A stretch of 64,000 nucleotides of DNA from Pseudomonas sp. AFG_SD02_1510_Pfu_092. GTDB taxonomy: Bacteria > Pseudomonadota > Gammaproteobacteria > Pseudomonadales > Pseudomonadaceae. The stretch spans positions 1 to 64,000 of the forward strand of contig NZ_PUQD01000016.1 in assembly GCF_003331055.1 (NCBI RefSeq), read 5' to 3'. Below, in pieces: positions 26,468 to 37,306 of the stretch. The notes under the pieces were generated by a model. That model saw only the letters and a list, made by a program, of their open reading frames with translations. It had not been told where the DNA came from and did no database searches. Both the position numbers and the translations under genes were made by a program. The first letter of the stretch is position 1. Every line of letters begins with the position of its first letter.

Positions 26468-27586
26468 TCAGGCACCTTGTCCTTCGATGATGATGGACAG
26501 GATGCGATCCTGGGTCGCGACGTCGAGGTCGGGGTAGATCGGCAGGCACAGCACCTGACGCGAGACTTGCTGGGCAATGCGCAGCTTGTCCAGGTTGGCG
26601 CTTTCCAGCCCGCGGTACATGGGGAACTCGCAGATCAGCGGGTAGAAATAGCGACGGACCAGAATGTCGACGGCGCGGAAGCGCTCGTACAGTTCGTCGC
26701 GGCTGATACCGAAGCGCTCGCCATCGACCATGATCGGGCAGTAGGCGTAGTTCCATTCGACATTGGCCGGCGGGCTCATCAGGCTGATGCCCGGCACCGC
26801 TGCCAGGCGATCGCAGTAGCGTTCGTAGATCGTGCGGCGCCGGGCCAGCGCATCATCTATATGGCGCAGCTGCAGCAGGCCGAAGGCTGCCTGCAGTTCA
26901 TTCATCTTGCCGTTGATGCCCGGTGCTATGACCGTGACCTCGTCGGCGAAACCGAAGTTCTTCAGGTAATCGATGCGCCGCTTGGTCTTCTCGTCCTGGC
27001 AGACGATCGCGCCGCCCTCGAACGTGTTGAAGACCTTGGTGGCGTGGAAACTGAGGACCGACACATCGCCATGGTTGAGCAGGCTCTGCCCGCCGAGGCG
27101 CACGCCAAACGAATGGGCCGCGTCGTAGATGACCTTCAGGCCATAAGTGTCGGCCACCGCCTGGATGCCCTCCACATCGCAGGGGATGCCATAGCAATGC
27201 ACCGGCATGATTGCGGTGGTCGCCGGCGTGATGGCCTCTACGATGCGTTGCGGGTCGAGGTTGTTGCTGTGCGGGTCGATATCGACGAACACCGGTTTCA
27301 GGCTGTTCCACAGCAGCGAATGGGCGGTGGCGACGAACGAGTACGGCGTGGTGATCACTTCGCCGGTTATGCGCAATGCCTGCAGCGCAGTGACCAGCGC
27401 CAGCGTGCCGTTGGAAAACAGCGAGATGTACTTGACCCCAAGGTGCTCAGCCAGCGCTTGCTCCAGTTGCTGGTGAAACTGACCGCAGTTGGTCAGAAAC
27501 CGGCTTTCCCAGATCTGCTCCAGATAAGGCAGAAAGGACTCCAGGGGCGGCATCAGGGGGCTGGTGACGGTGATAGGCTTGGCCAT
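26468..27586 (-). CDS. DegT/DnrJ/EryC1/StrS sugar aminotransferase (VioA/RffA-like)
   Basis: 372 residues, normal for nucleotide-sugar aminotransferases. The family landmarks are present: FSNGTLALVTALQAL near residue 58, TTPYSFVATAHSLLW, PVHCYGIPCDVEGI, VIYDAAHSFGV (Asp contacting PLP) and SFHATKVFNTFEGG with the Schiff-base Lys184. Such enzymes convert a 4-keto (or 3-keto) nucleotide sugar to the amino sugar with glutamate. VioA of the P. syringae flagellin pathway (dTDP-4-amino-4,6-dideoxyglucose) is a plausible relative. First gene of the minus-strand operon, so it likely makes the amino sugar that later genes decorate. No dehydratase or nucleotidyltransferase lies in the window; those steps may be supplied elsewhere. 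Confidence 0.88.
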   Translation of the reverse strand: MAKPITVTSPLMPPLESFLPYLEQIWESRFLTNCGQFHQQLEQALAEHLGVKYISLFSNGTLALVTALQALRITGEVITTPYSFVATAHSLLWNSLKPVFVDIDPHSNNLDPQRIVEAITPATTAIMPVHCYGIPCDVEGIQAVADTYGLKVIYDAAHSFGVRLGGQSLLNHGDVSVLSFHATKVFNTFEGGAIVCQDEKTKRRIDYLKNFGFADEVTVIAPGINGKMNELQAAFGLLQLRHIDDALARRRTIYERYCDRLAAVPGISLMSPPANVEWNYAYCPIMVDGERFGISRDELYERFRAVDILVRRYFYPLICEFPMYRGLESANLDKLRIAQQVSRQVLCLPIYPDLDVATQDRILSIIIEGQGA

Positions 27587-27893
27587 ATGAGACGGTGCTC
27601 GCGCTGACTATGGGGCTGCCCCGCTTGACGGCGGATATCCGATAGCGTCGATCGAACCGCTGCCGCGTCAGTTAAACGACAGCGAAGGCATTGATACAGG
27701 TCGATTAGCAAGAAACTGGCCAACAGTTCGCCATCAGCATTTGGCGGATTGTCGGTATAGTCGTGACTTGGCAGTCGAAACGTGCATCTTTAATCTATTG
27801 AGTCTGTGGGTAGTCCCGTCGGCGCGGAGTGCAGGTTTTGCATTCACGGGCGCGGCACCTGCGAATTTTTGCCATTTCCATCGGGAAGCCACA
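27587..27893. other. Divergent intergenic region between minus-strand cassette and FabH-like gene
   Basis: 307 bases with no convincing gene, holding the promoters of two divergent units. I see no clear -10/-35 pair. The composition is less GC-rich than the flanking genes around 27670-27800. A weak sigma-54-like site is recorded separately at 27717. The plus-strand frame is open from 27741 but has no family support before 27894. Confidence 0.6.
27717..27732 (+). promoter_or_regulatory. Weak sigma-54-like site before FabH-like gene
   Basis: TGGCCAACAGTTCGCC has GG and GC exactly ten bases apart and TGGC at -24, but the -12 element is TCGC rather than TTGC and the middle bases do not match. 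It stands about 160 bases before the FabH-like start. Listed as a candidate only. Confidence 0.25.
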
Positions 27894-28829
27894 ATGATTG
27901 GCATCAAAAGCATCGCCAGTTACGTACCTGTAGAAGGCGTGGATAACTACGCGCAGGGTGCGAAATTCGGCAAGGATCAGGATTTCATCTTCGGCAAGAT
28001 CGGTTCGACCTTCTTGCCGCGCAAGGATGCGGCCCAGGAAACCTCCGACCTGTGCGTCGAGGCGGCCAGGACGCTGTTCGCTGCCAATCCCTCGCTTGAC
28101 CCTGCAGCCATCGATGCGCTGATCGTGGTCACACAGAATGGCGATGCCGAAGGCCTGCCGCACACGGCAGCGATCGTCCAGCACAAGCTGGGGCTGTCGA
28201 CCCAGGTTGCGGCGTTCGATGTTTCCCTGGGCTGCTCCGGCTATGTCTATGGGCTGTATGCCATGAAAGGCTTCATGGAAGCGGCGGGCCTGAAGAACGG
28301 CCTGCTGATCACCGCCGACCCGTATTCGAAGATCGTCGACCCCGAGGATCGCAACACCACCATGCTGTTCGGCGACGCCGCCACCGCCACCTGGATGGGC
28401 GAGGATGCTGCCTGGCAGCTGGGCAAGTCGCTGTTCGGCAGCGATGGGGCAGGCGCCGAGCACCTGCGCACGACCGACGGCAAGTTCATCATGAATGGCC
28501 GCCAGGTCTATAACTTCGCCCTGGTCAAAGTGCCTGCGCACCTGCAGCAGTTGCTCGAGGCCAGCCAGCTGCGCGCCGAAGACATCGACCTGTACTGCCT
28601 GCATCAAGGCAGCGCGGCGATCGTCGATGCCGTGTCCGCGCGGTTCGACGAGGGCACGCATAAACAGAAGTTCGTCAAGGACATGGTCGAGACCGGCAAT
28701 ACCGTGTCGTCGAGCATCCCGTTGCTGCTGGAAAAGCACGTGCTCAACTCGTCGCACAAGCGCGTCGCGCTCAGTGGCTTCGGCGTGGGCCTGTCGTGGG
28801 GTTCGGCGATCATCGAGCGCAACGGCTGA
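27894..28829 (+). CDS. FabH-like 3-oxoacyl-ACP synthase III of the flagellin glycosylation locus
   Basis: 311 residues of the KAS III (FabH) thiolase fold. The catalytic triad is intact: Cys114 in SLGCSGYVYGL, His237 in CLHQGSAAI, and Asn269 in ETGNTVSSSIP. True FabH condenses acetyl-CoA with malonyl-ACP; this paralogue is instead next to fliC, the position of orf3 in P. syringae, where it is required for normal flagellin glycosylation, presumably by making or transferring a short acyl group such as 3-hydroxybutyryl onto an amino sugar. The frame opens at 27741, but MIGIKSIASYVP at ATG 27894 (GGGAAG upstream) is the family start. A strong terminator follows. Confidence 0.88.
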   Translation: MIGIKSIASYVPVEGVDNYAQGAKFGKDQDFIFGKIGSTFLPRKDAAQETSDLCVEAARTLFAANPSLDPAAIDALIVVTQNGDAEGLPHTAAIVQHKLGLSTQVAAFDVSLGCSGYVYGLYAMKGFMEAAGLKNGLLITADPYSKIVDPEDRNTTMLFGDAATATWMGEDAAWQLGKSLFGSDGAGAEHLRTTDGKFIMNGRQVYNFALVKVPAHLQQLLEASQLRAEDIDLYCLHQGSAAIVDAVSARFDEGTHKQKFVKDMVETGNTVSSSIPLLLEKHVLNSSHKRVALSGFGVGLSWGSAIIERNG

Positions 28830-28847
28830 CCGAGCGCCGTGTTGTAA

Positions 28848-28885
28848 AAAGAAGCGCAGCCCGTCCCCGGCTGCGCTTCTTTCGT
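28848..28885 (+). terminator. Rho-independent terminator after FabH-like gene
   Basis: AAAGAAGCGCAGCC (28848-28861) pairs with GGCTGCGCTTCTTT (28869-28882), a perfect 14-bp stem with a 7-base loop and T-rich end. It separates the glycosylation gene from fliC. Confidence 0.9.
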
Positions 28886-28966
28886 TTCCAATGCTGGATT
28901 TCTGGCGTCAAACCCTTGATTTCATTGGGGTGGCAGGATGCCAGCAAAAAAAGTGAGAAATCGCCC

Positions 28967-28993
28967 TAAAGCAAACTGCCCTGACGACGATAA
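28967..28993 (+). promoter_or_regulatory. Sigma-28 (FliA) promoter of fliC
   Basis: TAAA (28967-28970), a 15-base spacer, then GACGATAA (28986-28993), one mismatch from the GCCGATAA consensus. It stands 82 bases upstream of the flagellin start. FliA control of fliC is universal in Pseudomonas. Confidence 0.88.
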
Positions 28994-29075
28994 ACATTAC
29001 GAAGGTTCTCTGTGCCACACCCGGCGAATTGCCAAGGCCGGAAGCCGTAGTACCCAATCCAACGAGGAATTCGTC

Positions 29076-29924
29076 ATGGCTTTGACTGTTAACACCAACA
29101 CCACCTCTCTGGGCGTTCAGAAAAACCTGAACCGTGCTTCCGATGCTCTGAGCACCTCGATGACCCGTCTGTCCTCCGGCCTGAAAATCAACAGCGCCAA
29201 AGACGACGCCGCCGGCCTGCAGATCGCTACCCGCATGACCTCGCAGATCCGCGGTCAGACCATGGCTATCAAAAACGCCAACGACGGTATCTCGATCGCC
29301 CAGACCGCTGAAGGCGCGATGCAAGAGCAGACCAACATTCTGCAACGTATGCGTGAACTGGCCGTTCAGTCCCGAAACGACTCGAACAGCACCAACGACC
29401 GCGTCGCTCTGGACAAAGAGTTCCAGTCGATGGCTTCGGAACTGACCCGTATCGCCAACAGCACCCAGCTGAACGGCAAGAACCTGCTGGACGGTTCGGC
29501 TTCGGTCATGACTTTCCAGGTCGGCTCCAACACCGGTGCTTCCAACCAGATCACCATCGACCTGAGCGCCAAGTTCACCGCTTCGGACCTGGGCGTTACT
29601 TCCTCGATCAACATCCAGGGTTCCGACACCACCGCCGCCGAAGCCAACTTCAGCGCTGCTGTATCGGCCATCGACGCCGCTCTGCAAACCATCAACAGCA
29701 ACCGTGCTGACCTGGGTGCCGCGCAGAACCGTCTGACCAGCACCATCAACAACCTGCAAAACATCAACGAAAACGCCGAAGCTGCTCGTGGCCGTGTACA
29801 GGACACCGACTTCGCTGCTGAAACTGCCCAGCTGACCAAGCAGCAGACTCTGCAGCAAGCTTCCACCTCGGTTCTGGCCCAGGCCAACCAGCTGCCATCG
29901 GCAGTACTGAAGCTGCTGGGCTAA
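29076..29924 (+). CDS. fliC: Flagellin FliC (short form)
   Basis: Filament subunit, 282 residues. N-terminal D0/D1 helices MALTVNTNTTSLGVQKNLNR, then LSSGLKINSAKDDAAGLQIA and the MRELAVQSRNDSN segment; C-terminal RVQDTDFAAETAQLTKQQTL and ending NQLPSAVLKLLG. Only about 80-100 residues (about 140-230) lie between the conserved blocks, so the outer D2/D3 domains are almost absent. Ser/Thr in this central loop would be the glycan acceptors, as in other Pseudomonas flagellins. The frame opens at 28938, but that extension overlaps the promoter; ATG 29076 follows CAACGAGGAATTCG. Confidence 0.98.
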   Translation: MALTVNTNTTSLGVQKNLNRASDALSTSMTRLSSGLKINSAKDDAAGLQIATRMTSQIRGQTMAIKNANDGISIAQTAEGAMQEQTNILQRMRELAVQSRNDSNSTNDRVALDKEFQSMASELTRIANSTQLNGKNLLDGSASVMTFQVGSNTGASNQITIDLSAKFTASDLGVTSSINIQGSDTTAAEANFSAAVSAIDAALQTINSNRADLGAAQNRLTSTINNLQNINENAEAARGRVQDTDFAAETAQLTKQQTLQQASTSVLAQANQLPSAVLKLLG

Positions 29925-29938
29925 TCTGCCTGGTTGCT

Positions 29939-29975
29939 GGCGGGGAAGTGCTGTTAAGGCACTTCCCCGCCTTTT
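29939..29975 (+). terminator. Rho-independent terminator after fliC
   Basis: GGCGGGGAAGTGC (29939-29951) pairs with GCACTTCCCCGCC (29959-29971) across a 7-base loop, followed by TTTT. Strong termination after the highly expressed flagellin; partial read-through would feed flaG. Confidence 0.93.
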
Positions 29976-29993
29976 CATTGCGAGGTGGTGGAC

Positions 29994-30353
29994 ATGGACA
30001 TGAGCGTCAAGCTGAACCTGTCTTATCCGGCCGCACGTCCGGCCGAGCAGGTTGCCGAAAAGCCGGTCGCCCGGTCGACGGAAAGCGTAAAGCCCGAAGA
30101 CGACAAGAAAGCCCCCGAGGCGCAGCAGGATGCCGACAAGGTCAAGCATGCGGTTTCGGAAATCGAGAAATTCCTCAAGGCGTCGCAACGCAATCTGGAA
30201 TTTTCAACGGACGAAGAGTCCGGCAAGATCGTAGTCAAAGTCATCGCTACCGACAGTGGTGAACTGATTCGCCAGTTGCCCTCGGAAGAGGCCCTGCGAA
30301 TCGCTCACAGCCTGAGCGATGTCAAAAGTGTTCTGTTCGACGCCAAGGTATGA
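29994..30353 (+). CDS. flaG: FlaG family protein
   Basis: 119 residues. The N-terminal half is charged and low-complexity (repeated Lys/Glu/Pro/Ala), and the C-terminal half is the FlaG domain: KFLKASQRNLEFSTDEESGKI, then ATDSGELIRQLPSEEAL. FlaG affects filament length in several Gammaproteobacteria. GTG codons at 29985 and 29988 are in frame, but GAGGTG at 29982-29987 is the ribosome site of ATG 29994. It lies between fliC and fliD as in other Pseudomonas. Confidence 0.93.
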   Translation: MDMSVKLNLSYPAARPAEQVAEKPVARSTESVKPEDDKKAPEAQQDADKVKHAVSEIEKFLKASQRNLEFSTDEESGKIVVKVIATDSGELIRQLPSEEALRIAHSLSDVKSVLFDAKV

Positions 30354-30430
30354 TGGGCGGCGAACACCAATGAAGTGAAGCATGTCGCCCCGCAGGAGCG
30401 GGATGACGCGTTGACGAGAGGGACTACAGC

Positions 30431-31846
30431 ATGGCAAGCCCGATTACTTCCAGTACAGGTCTGGGTTCCGGTCTCAACATTACCGAGATCGTGACTGCGT
30501 TGGTCAAGGCCGATACCTCCGCCAAGCAGGCGCAGATCACCCGGCAGACCAGCAACAACACTGCGATGATTTCCGGCATTGGCTCGCTGCGCAGTGCCCT
30601 TACCGCGTTCCAGGACGCCATGAAAGCGCTCAACAACAAGGACGCGCCTTCGTTCAACGCCTATGCCGCGACCTCGGCCAACGAGTCGGTGGTCAAGATC
30701 AAGTCCAGCAACACCGCCGTGGCGGGCAGCTACGACATCGTGGTCGACAAGCTCGCCACCGGCTCGAAAGTCGCCAGCCAGCAGTTCGCCGGCGGCGCCA
30801 GCAGTGCGATCACGGCTGGCAAGCTGACCATCAGCCAGGGCGGCAAGACCTATGATCTGGACGTCGCCAGCGGCGCCACGCTGCAGAGCGTGCGCGACCA
30901 GATCAACAAGGAAATGAGCGCCAACGGTATTTCCGCCAACATCATCAACGAAGAAGGCGGCTCGCGCCTGGTGCTCAGCTCGACCACCACCGGTGCCGGC
31001 AGCGACATTTCCCTGAGCGGTATCCCCGAGCTGACCATCGATGGCACCACGCAGATGTCCGGCACCGGCGCCGGCTACATCACCGCCAAGGCGCAGGACG
31101 CCGAGCTGACCATCGACGGGCTGAAGGTCAAGAGCGCTTCCAACACCCTCGACAGCGCCATCAGCGGCATGACCCTCGAGCTGACCGGGGTCAGCGCCAA
31201 GGCCGGCGGGGCCACCGGTACGCCGACCGCGGTCACCGTGGCAGCGGACAACGAAGGCCTGAAGAAGTCGGTGCAGAGCTTTGTCGATGCCTACAACACG
31301 CTGCAGAAGGCCATCACCTCGCTGACCTCGACCAGCCGTACCGACGACGACAAGCTGGTGCTCGGCCCGCTCACCAACGACCCGACCACCCGCTCGCTGC
31401 TGGGTGACGTGCGCAAGGTGTTGAGCGAGGTCGGTGCCGGCGACCAGTTGACCACCCTGAGCCAGCTGGGCATCAATACCCAGAAAGACGGCACGCTGGA
31501 GTTCAACAGCAGCAAGTTCACCTCGGCGATGAACGACAAGAAGCTCGGCCCCGAAGTGCAGGAGCTGTTCACTGGCACCGACGGCATCTTCGAGCGCATG
31601 AACAAGGCCATCGACCCGTACAACAAGACCGATGGCAGCTTGGCCACGCGCAAGTCGAACCTCGACAAGGCGGTCTCGGAACTGGCCAGCCAGCAGGCTG
31701 CGCTGGACCGCCGCACCGAGTCGCTGACCGAGTCGCTGACCAAGAAGTACGTGGCCCTGGACACCGCCCTGGGCAAGATGAAAGCCCAGGCCGACCAGAT
31801 CACCTCGATCTTCGAAGCGATCAACGCCCAGGCCAAGAAATCCTGA
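30431..31846 (+). CDS. fliD: Flagellar filament cap protein FliD (HAP2)
   Basis: Distal cap that folds incoming flagellin at the filament tip, and in Pseudomonas a mucin adhesin. 471 residues, typical. The N-terminal domain starts MASPITSSTGLGSGLNITEIV; the C-terminal FliD domain includes LKKSVQSFVDAYNTLQKAI and ends with a long coiled coil (ELASQQAALDRRTESLTESL to AINAQAKKS) that contacts the filament. It lies 77 bases after flaG and ends at a strong hairpin. The gap before it shows no clear promoter of its own. Confidence 0.97.
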   Translation: MASPITSSTGLGSGLNITEIVTALVKADTSAKQAQITRQTSNNTAMISGIGSLRSALTAFQDAMKALNNKDAPSFNAYAATSANESVVKIKSSNTAVAGSYDIVVDKLATGSKVASQQFAGGASSAITAGKLTISQGGKTYDLDVASGATLQSVRDQINKEMSANGISANIINEEGGSRLVLSSTTTGAGSDISLSGIPELTIDGTTQMSGTGAGYITAKAQDAELTIDGLKVKSASNTLDSAISGMTLELTGVSAKAGGATGTPTAVTVAADNEGLKKSVQSFVDAYNTLQKAITSLTSTSRTDDDKLVLGPLTNDPTTRSLLGDVRKVLSEVGAGDQLTTLSQLGINTQKDGTLEFNSSKFTSAMNDKKLGPEVQELFTGTDGIFERMNKAIDPYNKTDGSLATRKSNLDKAVSELASQQAALDRRTESLTESLTKKYVALDTALGKMKAQADQITSIFEAINAQAKKS

Positions 31847-31860
31847 TTGCCTGAGCTTGC

Positions 31861-31906
31861 CAAAAGCCCGGCGGCGTCCGCGAGACGCCCCGGGCTTTTG
31901 GCTTTT
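31861..31906 (+). terminator. Rho-independent terminator after fliD
   Basis: CAAAAGCCCG (31861-31870) pairs with CGGGCTTTTG (31891-31900), with an inner stem GGCGTC/GACGCC, followed by GCTTTT. It separates fliD from the fliS promoter. Confidence 0.9.
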
Positions 31907-31911
31907 CCACC

Positions 31912-31938
31912 TAAAGTTTTTTGACGTACCGGCGATAC
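31912..31938 (+). promoter_or_regulatory. Sigma-28 (FliA) promoter of fliST
   Basis: TAAA (31912-31915), exactly 15 bases, then GGCGATAC (31931-31938), six of eight matches to GCCGATAA. It lies 44 bases before fliS, right after the fliD terminator. Confidence 0.65.
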
Positions 31939-31981
31939 AGCGGGTACAAGCAACTTTTTACCGCAGCAACGAGGCAGATCC

Positions 31982-32377
31982 ATGAACCCGATGTTGGCCC
32001 TTCGGCAGTATCAGAAAGTCAACGGCGCAGCGCAGACCTCCGAAGCCAGCCCGCACCGCCTGGTGCAGATGCTCATGCAGGGCGGGCTTGATCGCATGGC
32101 GCAGGCCAAGGGCGCGATTGCGCGCAACGACATCGCGCAACGGGGCGTTCTCATCGGCAAGGCCATCGACATCATCGGTGGCCTGCGGGAAGGCCTGGAC
32201 CTGGAAAACCATGCCGACAGCCTGGCCGAGCTGGACAGCCTGTACGTGTACATGAGCCGCCGTCTGATCGAGGCCAACGTCAAGGGTGACCCGGCCATCA
32301 TCGACGAGGTCGCGCGCCTGTTGATCACCGTGAAGGAAGGTTGGGACGCAATCGGCGATCCGTCGTCGGCTTCCTGA
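31982..32377 (+). CDS. fliS: Flagellin export chaperone FliS
   Basis: Cytosolic chaperone that binds the C-terminal disordered region of flagellin before export. 131 residues. Family features: LRQYQKVNGAAQTSEASPHRLVQMLMQGGLDRMAQAKGAI-type start (about residues 6-45), then IDIIGGLREGLDLENH and LYVYMSRRLIEANVKGDP. The RBS GAGGCAGATC precedes ATG 31982. Followed 14 bases later by fliT. Confidence 0.96.
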   Translation: MNPMLALRQYQKVNGAAQTSEASPHRLVQMLMQGGLDRMAQAKGAIARNDIAQRGVLIGKAIDIIGGLREGLDLENHADSLAELDSLYVYMSRRLIEANVKGDPAIIDEVARLLITVKEGWDAIGDPSSAS

Positions 32378-32391
32378 TCCAGGAGGATGAC

Positions 32392-32688
32392 ATGAACGAA
32401 GTAATCACCCGGATCGAGCAGACGCGCGAGCTGCTGCTGACGGCGCTGGCCAACCGCGACTGGGAGGCGGTGGGCGAGCTGGACCTGGAATGCCGCTTGC
32501 GGATCGGTGACATGGTGACCGAGGCGAAAGGCAACGAGGCCGATGTGAGTGCCAGCCTGGAGCAGTTGATGGTCGTTTACCGCCAACTAATCGAGGTTGC
32601 AAGTGGTGAGCGTCAATCCCTGGTCGACGAAATGACGAAAATCCGACAGGCGAAGAACGCGGCAAAGGTATACCATCTGTTCACCTGA
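32392..32688 (+). CDS. fliT: FliT-like export chaperone (FleP region)
   Basis: 98 residues, all-helical appearance (NEVITRIEQTRELLLTALANRDW, later MVVYRQLIEVASGERQSLVDE). Size, helicity and position after fliS match FliT, the FliD chaperone; in P. aeruginosa the gene at this place is called fleP. Sequence conservation in this family is low, so the name rests largely on context. The frame is open upstream to 32341 inside fliS, but the start ATG 32392 follows CAGGAGGATG (perfect RBS at 32381-32386). Confidence 0.82.
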   Translation: MNEVITRIEQTRELLLTALANRDWEAVGELDLECRLRIGDMVTEAKGNEADVSASLEQLMVVYRQLIEVASGERQSLVDEMTKIRQAKNAAKVYHLFT

Positions 32689-32721
32689 CCACAGATCTGC
32701 AAAAAGCCAAGCGCCATTAAT

Positions 32722-32750
32722 TTGACTGGCTGGAGTTTTTTGACTTTACT
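32722..32750 (+). promoter_or_regulatory. Sigma-70 type promoter of fleQ
   Basis: TTGACT (32722-32727), a 17-base spacer, then TTTACT (32745-32750): five and four matches to the -35 and -10 consensus at ideal spacing. It leaves a leader of about 97 bases. Sigma-70 transcription of fleQ is known in P. aeruginosa. Confidence 0.6.
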
Positions 32751-32853
32751 AGTGGCTGTTTTCGAATTTCAGACGTCCGAACACTGACCATTCAGTCGGA
32801 ATGATGTCGAGCACGCCCTCGGGCGCCGATATGACTAGGGAAGTTGCTATTGC

Positions 32854-34329
<1,476 letters not shown>

Positions 34330-34350
34330 GGCCTGGCGGTCGCCTGCAGC

Positions 34351-34609
34351 GGCCCTTTCGCGGGTAAACCCGCTCCCACAGGGGGTGGTGCAGCCCTGGC
34401 GTACGCGGTGCCTGTGGGGGCAACTGTGTTGCTCAATTTCTAAAAGCCGGCGCGATCCCTGTGGGGGCGGCCATGGCCGCGAACACCGGCGCAGCCGGTG
34501 CCATCCTCCGCGTCGCCTGCTTCGCGGGCTTGCCCGCTCCCACAGAGAGCGGTACAGCCCTGGGCCTGCGCGGTACCTGTGGGAGCGGGTTTACCCGCGA
34601 AGAGGCCGG
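34351..34609. repeat. Cluster of four REP units between fleQ and fleS
   Basis: REP units at 34351-34382 (TTCGCGGGTAAACCCGCTCCCACAGG form), 34458-34490 (variant CCTGTGGGGGCGGCCATGGCCGCG), 34521-34546 (TTCGCGGGCTTGCCCGCTCCCACAG) and 34576-34609 (CCTGTGGGAGCGGGTTTACCCGCGAAGAGGCCGG). They alternate in orientation as inverted pairs. Short frames crossing this region have no family support. It fills most of the 374-base gap before fleS. Confidence 0.88.
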
Positions 34610-34634
34610 CCAGGGCGGCACAAATCCCCATCTC

Positions 34635-34650
34635 CGGCACGGCTATTGCT
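34635..34650 (+). promoter_or_regulatory. Sigma-54 promoter of fleSR
   Basis: CGGCACGGCTATTGCT: perfect GGCACG and TTGCT with 10 bases between GG and GC, only the first T replaced by C. It lies 54 bases before fleS and 25 bases after the last REP unit. FleQ/RpoN activation of fleSR is established. Confidence 0.82.
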
Positions 34651-34703
34651 ACACCGCTGGCAACATACCGTTTTTATGACGGTCAGCCACGCGAGAGAGC
34701 ACG

Positions 34704-35920
34704 ATGCCCCAGGCCGCCCACCTATCCCGAGCCCCCGATCCGCAGGGGCAAACCCTGGTCGAGCAGGAAAGCCGCCAGGGTGTCGAGCAAGCCTTCGCCC
34801 TGTTCAATCAGGTGTCCAGTCAACTGAGCCAGTCCTACAGCCTGCTCGAAGCCCGGGTCAGCGAGCTCAAGGGCGAGCTGGCGGTGGTCAGCGCCCAGCG
34901 CATCGATGAACTGAGCGAAAAGGAACGCCTGGCCAACCGCCTGCAGAACCTGCTGGACCTGCTGCCCGGTGGGGTCATCGTCATCGATGGTCAGGGCCTG
35001 GTGCATGAAGCCAACCCGGCCGCCTGCGAGTTGCTCGGCGAGCCGTTGATCGGCCAGCTGTGGCGCCAAGTGATCGCCCGCAGCTTCGCCCCGCGCAAGG
35101 ACGACGGCCACGAAGTCTCGCTGCGTGACGGGCGCCGCCTGTCCATCGCCACCCGCTCGCTGGATGCCGAACCCGGCCAGTTGGTATTGCTCAACGACCT
35201 GACCGAAACCCGTCGCCTGCAAGACCAACTGGCGCGCCACGAGCGCCTGTCGTCGCTGGGGCGCATGGTGGCCTCGCTGGCTCATCAGATCCGCACGCCA
35301 TTGTCGGCGGCCATGCTCTACGCCGGGCACCTGGCCGACCCCGAGCAGGACCTGGGCGCGGAAACCCGCCAGCGCTTTGCCGGCACCCTGAAGGAACGCC
35401 TGCACGAGCTGGAGCACCAGGTGCGCGACATGCTGGTGTTCGCCCGTGGCGAGCTGCCGCTGGGCGATCGGGTCACCCCGAAAGCCTTGTTCCAGGCCTT
35501 GCAGCAGGCGGCCCAGGCGCATGTGCAAGGGCACGCCGTGCGCTGGCAGTGCGACAGCCACCTGGGTGAGCTGCTGTGCAACCGCGACACCCTGGTCGGC
35601 GCCTTGCTCAACCTGATCGAGAACGCCCTGCAGGCCAGCGACGGCCCGGCACGGCTGAAGGTGCACCTGTTCCGCCGCGAGCGCACCCTGCAGCTGTGCG
35701 TGAGCGATGCCGGTAGCGGCATCGACGCCGACCTGCTTGGCCGCCTGGGCGAACCGTTCCTGACTACAAAGGCCACCGGCACCGGCCTGGGCCTGGCCGT
35801 GGTCAAGGCGGTGGTGCGCGCACACCAGGGCACGCTCAGCCTGCGCTCGAAGCGCGGCCGGGGCACCTGCGTGCGGGTCGAGCTGCCGTTGATCGACGGG
35901 CAACTGGCGGAGGGCGCGTG

Positions 35921-35921
<1 letters not shown>
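34704..35921 (+). CDS. fleS: Two-component sensor kinase FleS
   Basis: Cytosolic histidine kinase of 405 residues without membrane segments. A coiled-coil N-terminus (about 30-85; FALFNQVSSQLSQSYSLLEA) leads into a PAS domain (about 85-180; LLDLLPGGVIVIDGQGLVHEA), then HisKA with the phosphoacceptor His194 in MVASLAHQIRTPLSAA, and a HATPase domain with LLNLIENALQAS (N box), SDAGSGID (G1) and TKATGTGLGLAVV (G2). It phosphorylates FleR to turn on class III RpoN genes. The upstream start ATG 34704 has GAGAGA before it; MPQAAHLSRA is a typical start. Confidence 0.95.
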
Positions 35922-37276
<1,355 letters not shown>

Positions 37277-37306
37277 TTGACACTGCATCTGCTTGCGCAT
37301 GCGGCC

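Noticed and set aside
27638..27665. CCGATAG taken as a sigma-28 -10 element for the FabH-like gene
   Set aside because: No TAAA-like -35 at 15 bases upstream.
27741..27893. N-terminal extension of the FabH-like protein
   Set aside because: The added residues (starting MADCRYSRDL) have no KAS III similarity; MIGIKSIASY is the usual start.
34385..34909. Plus-strand frame of 174 codons through the REP cluster before fleS
   Set aside because: Made mostly of REP sequence and then out of frame with fleS; no protein family.
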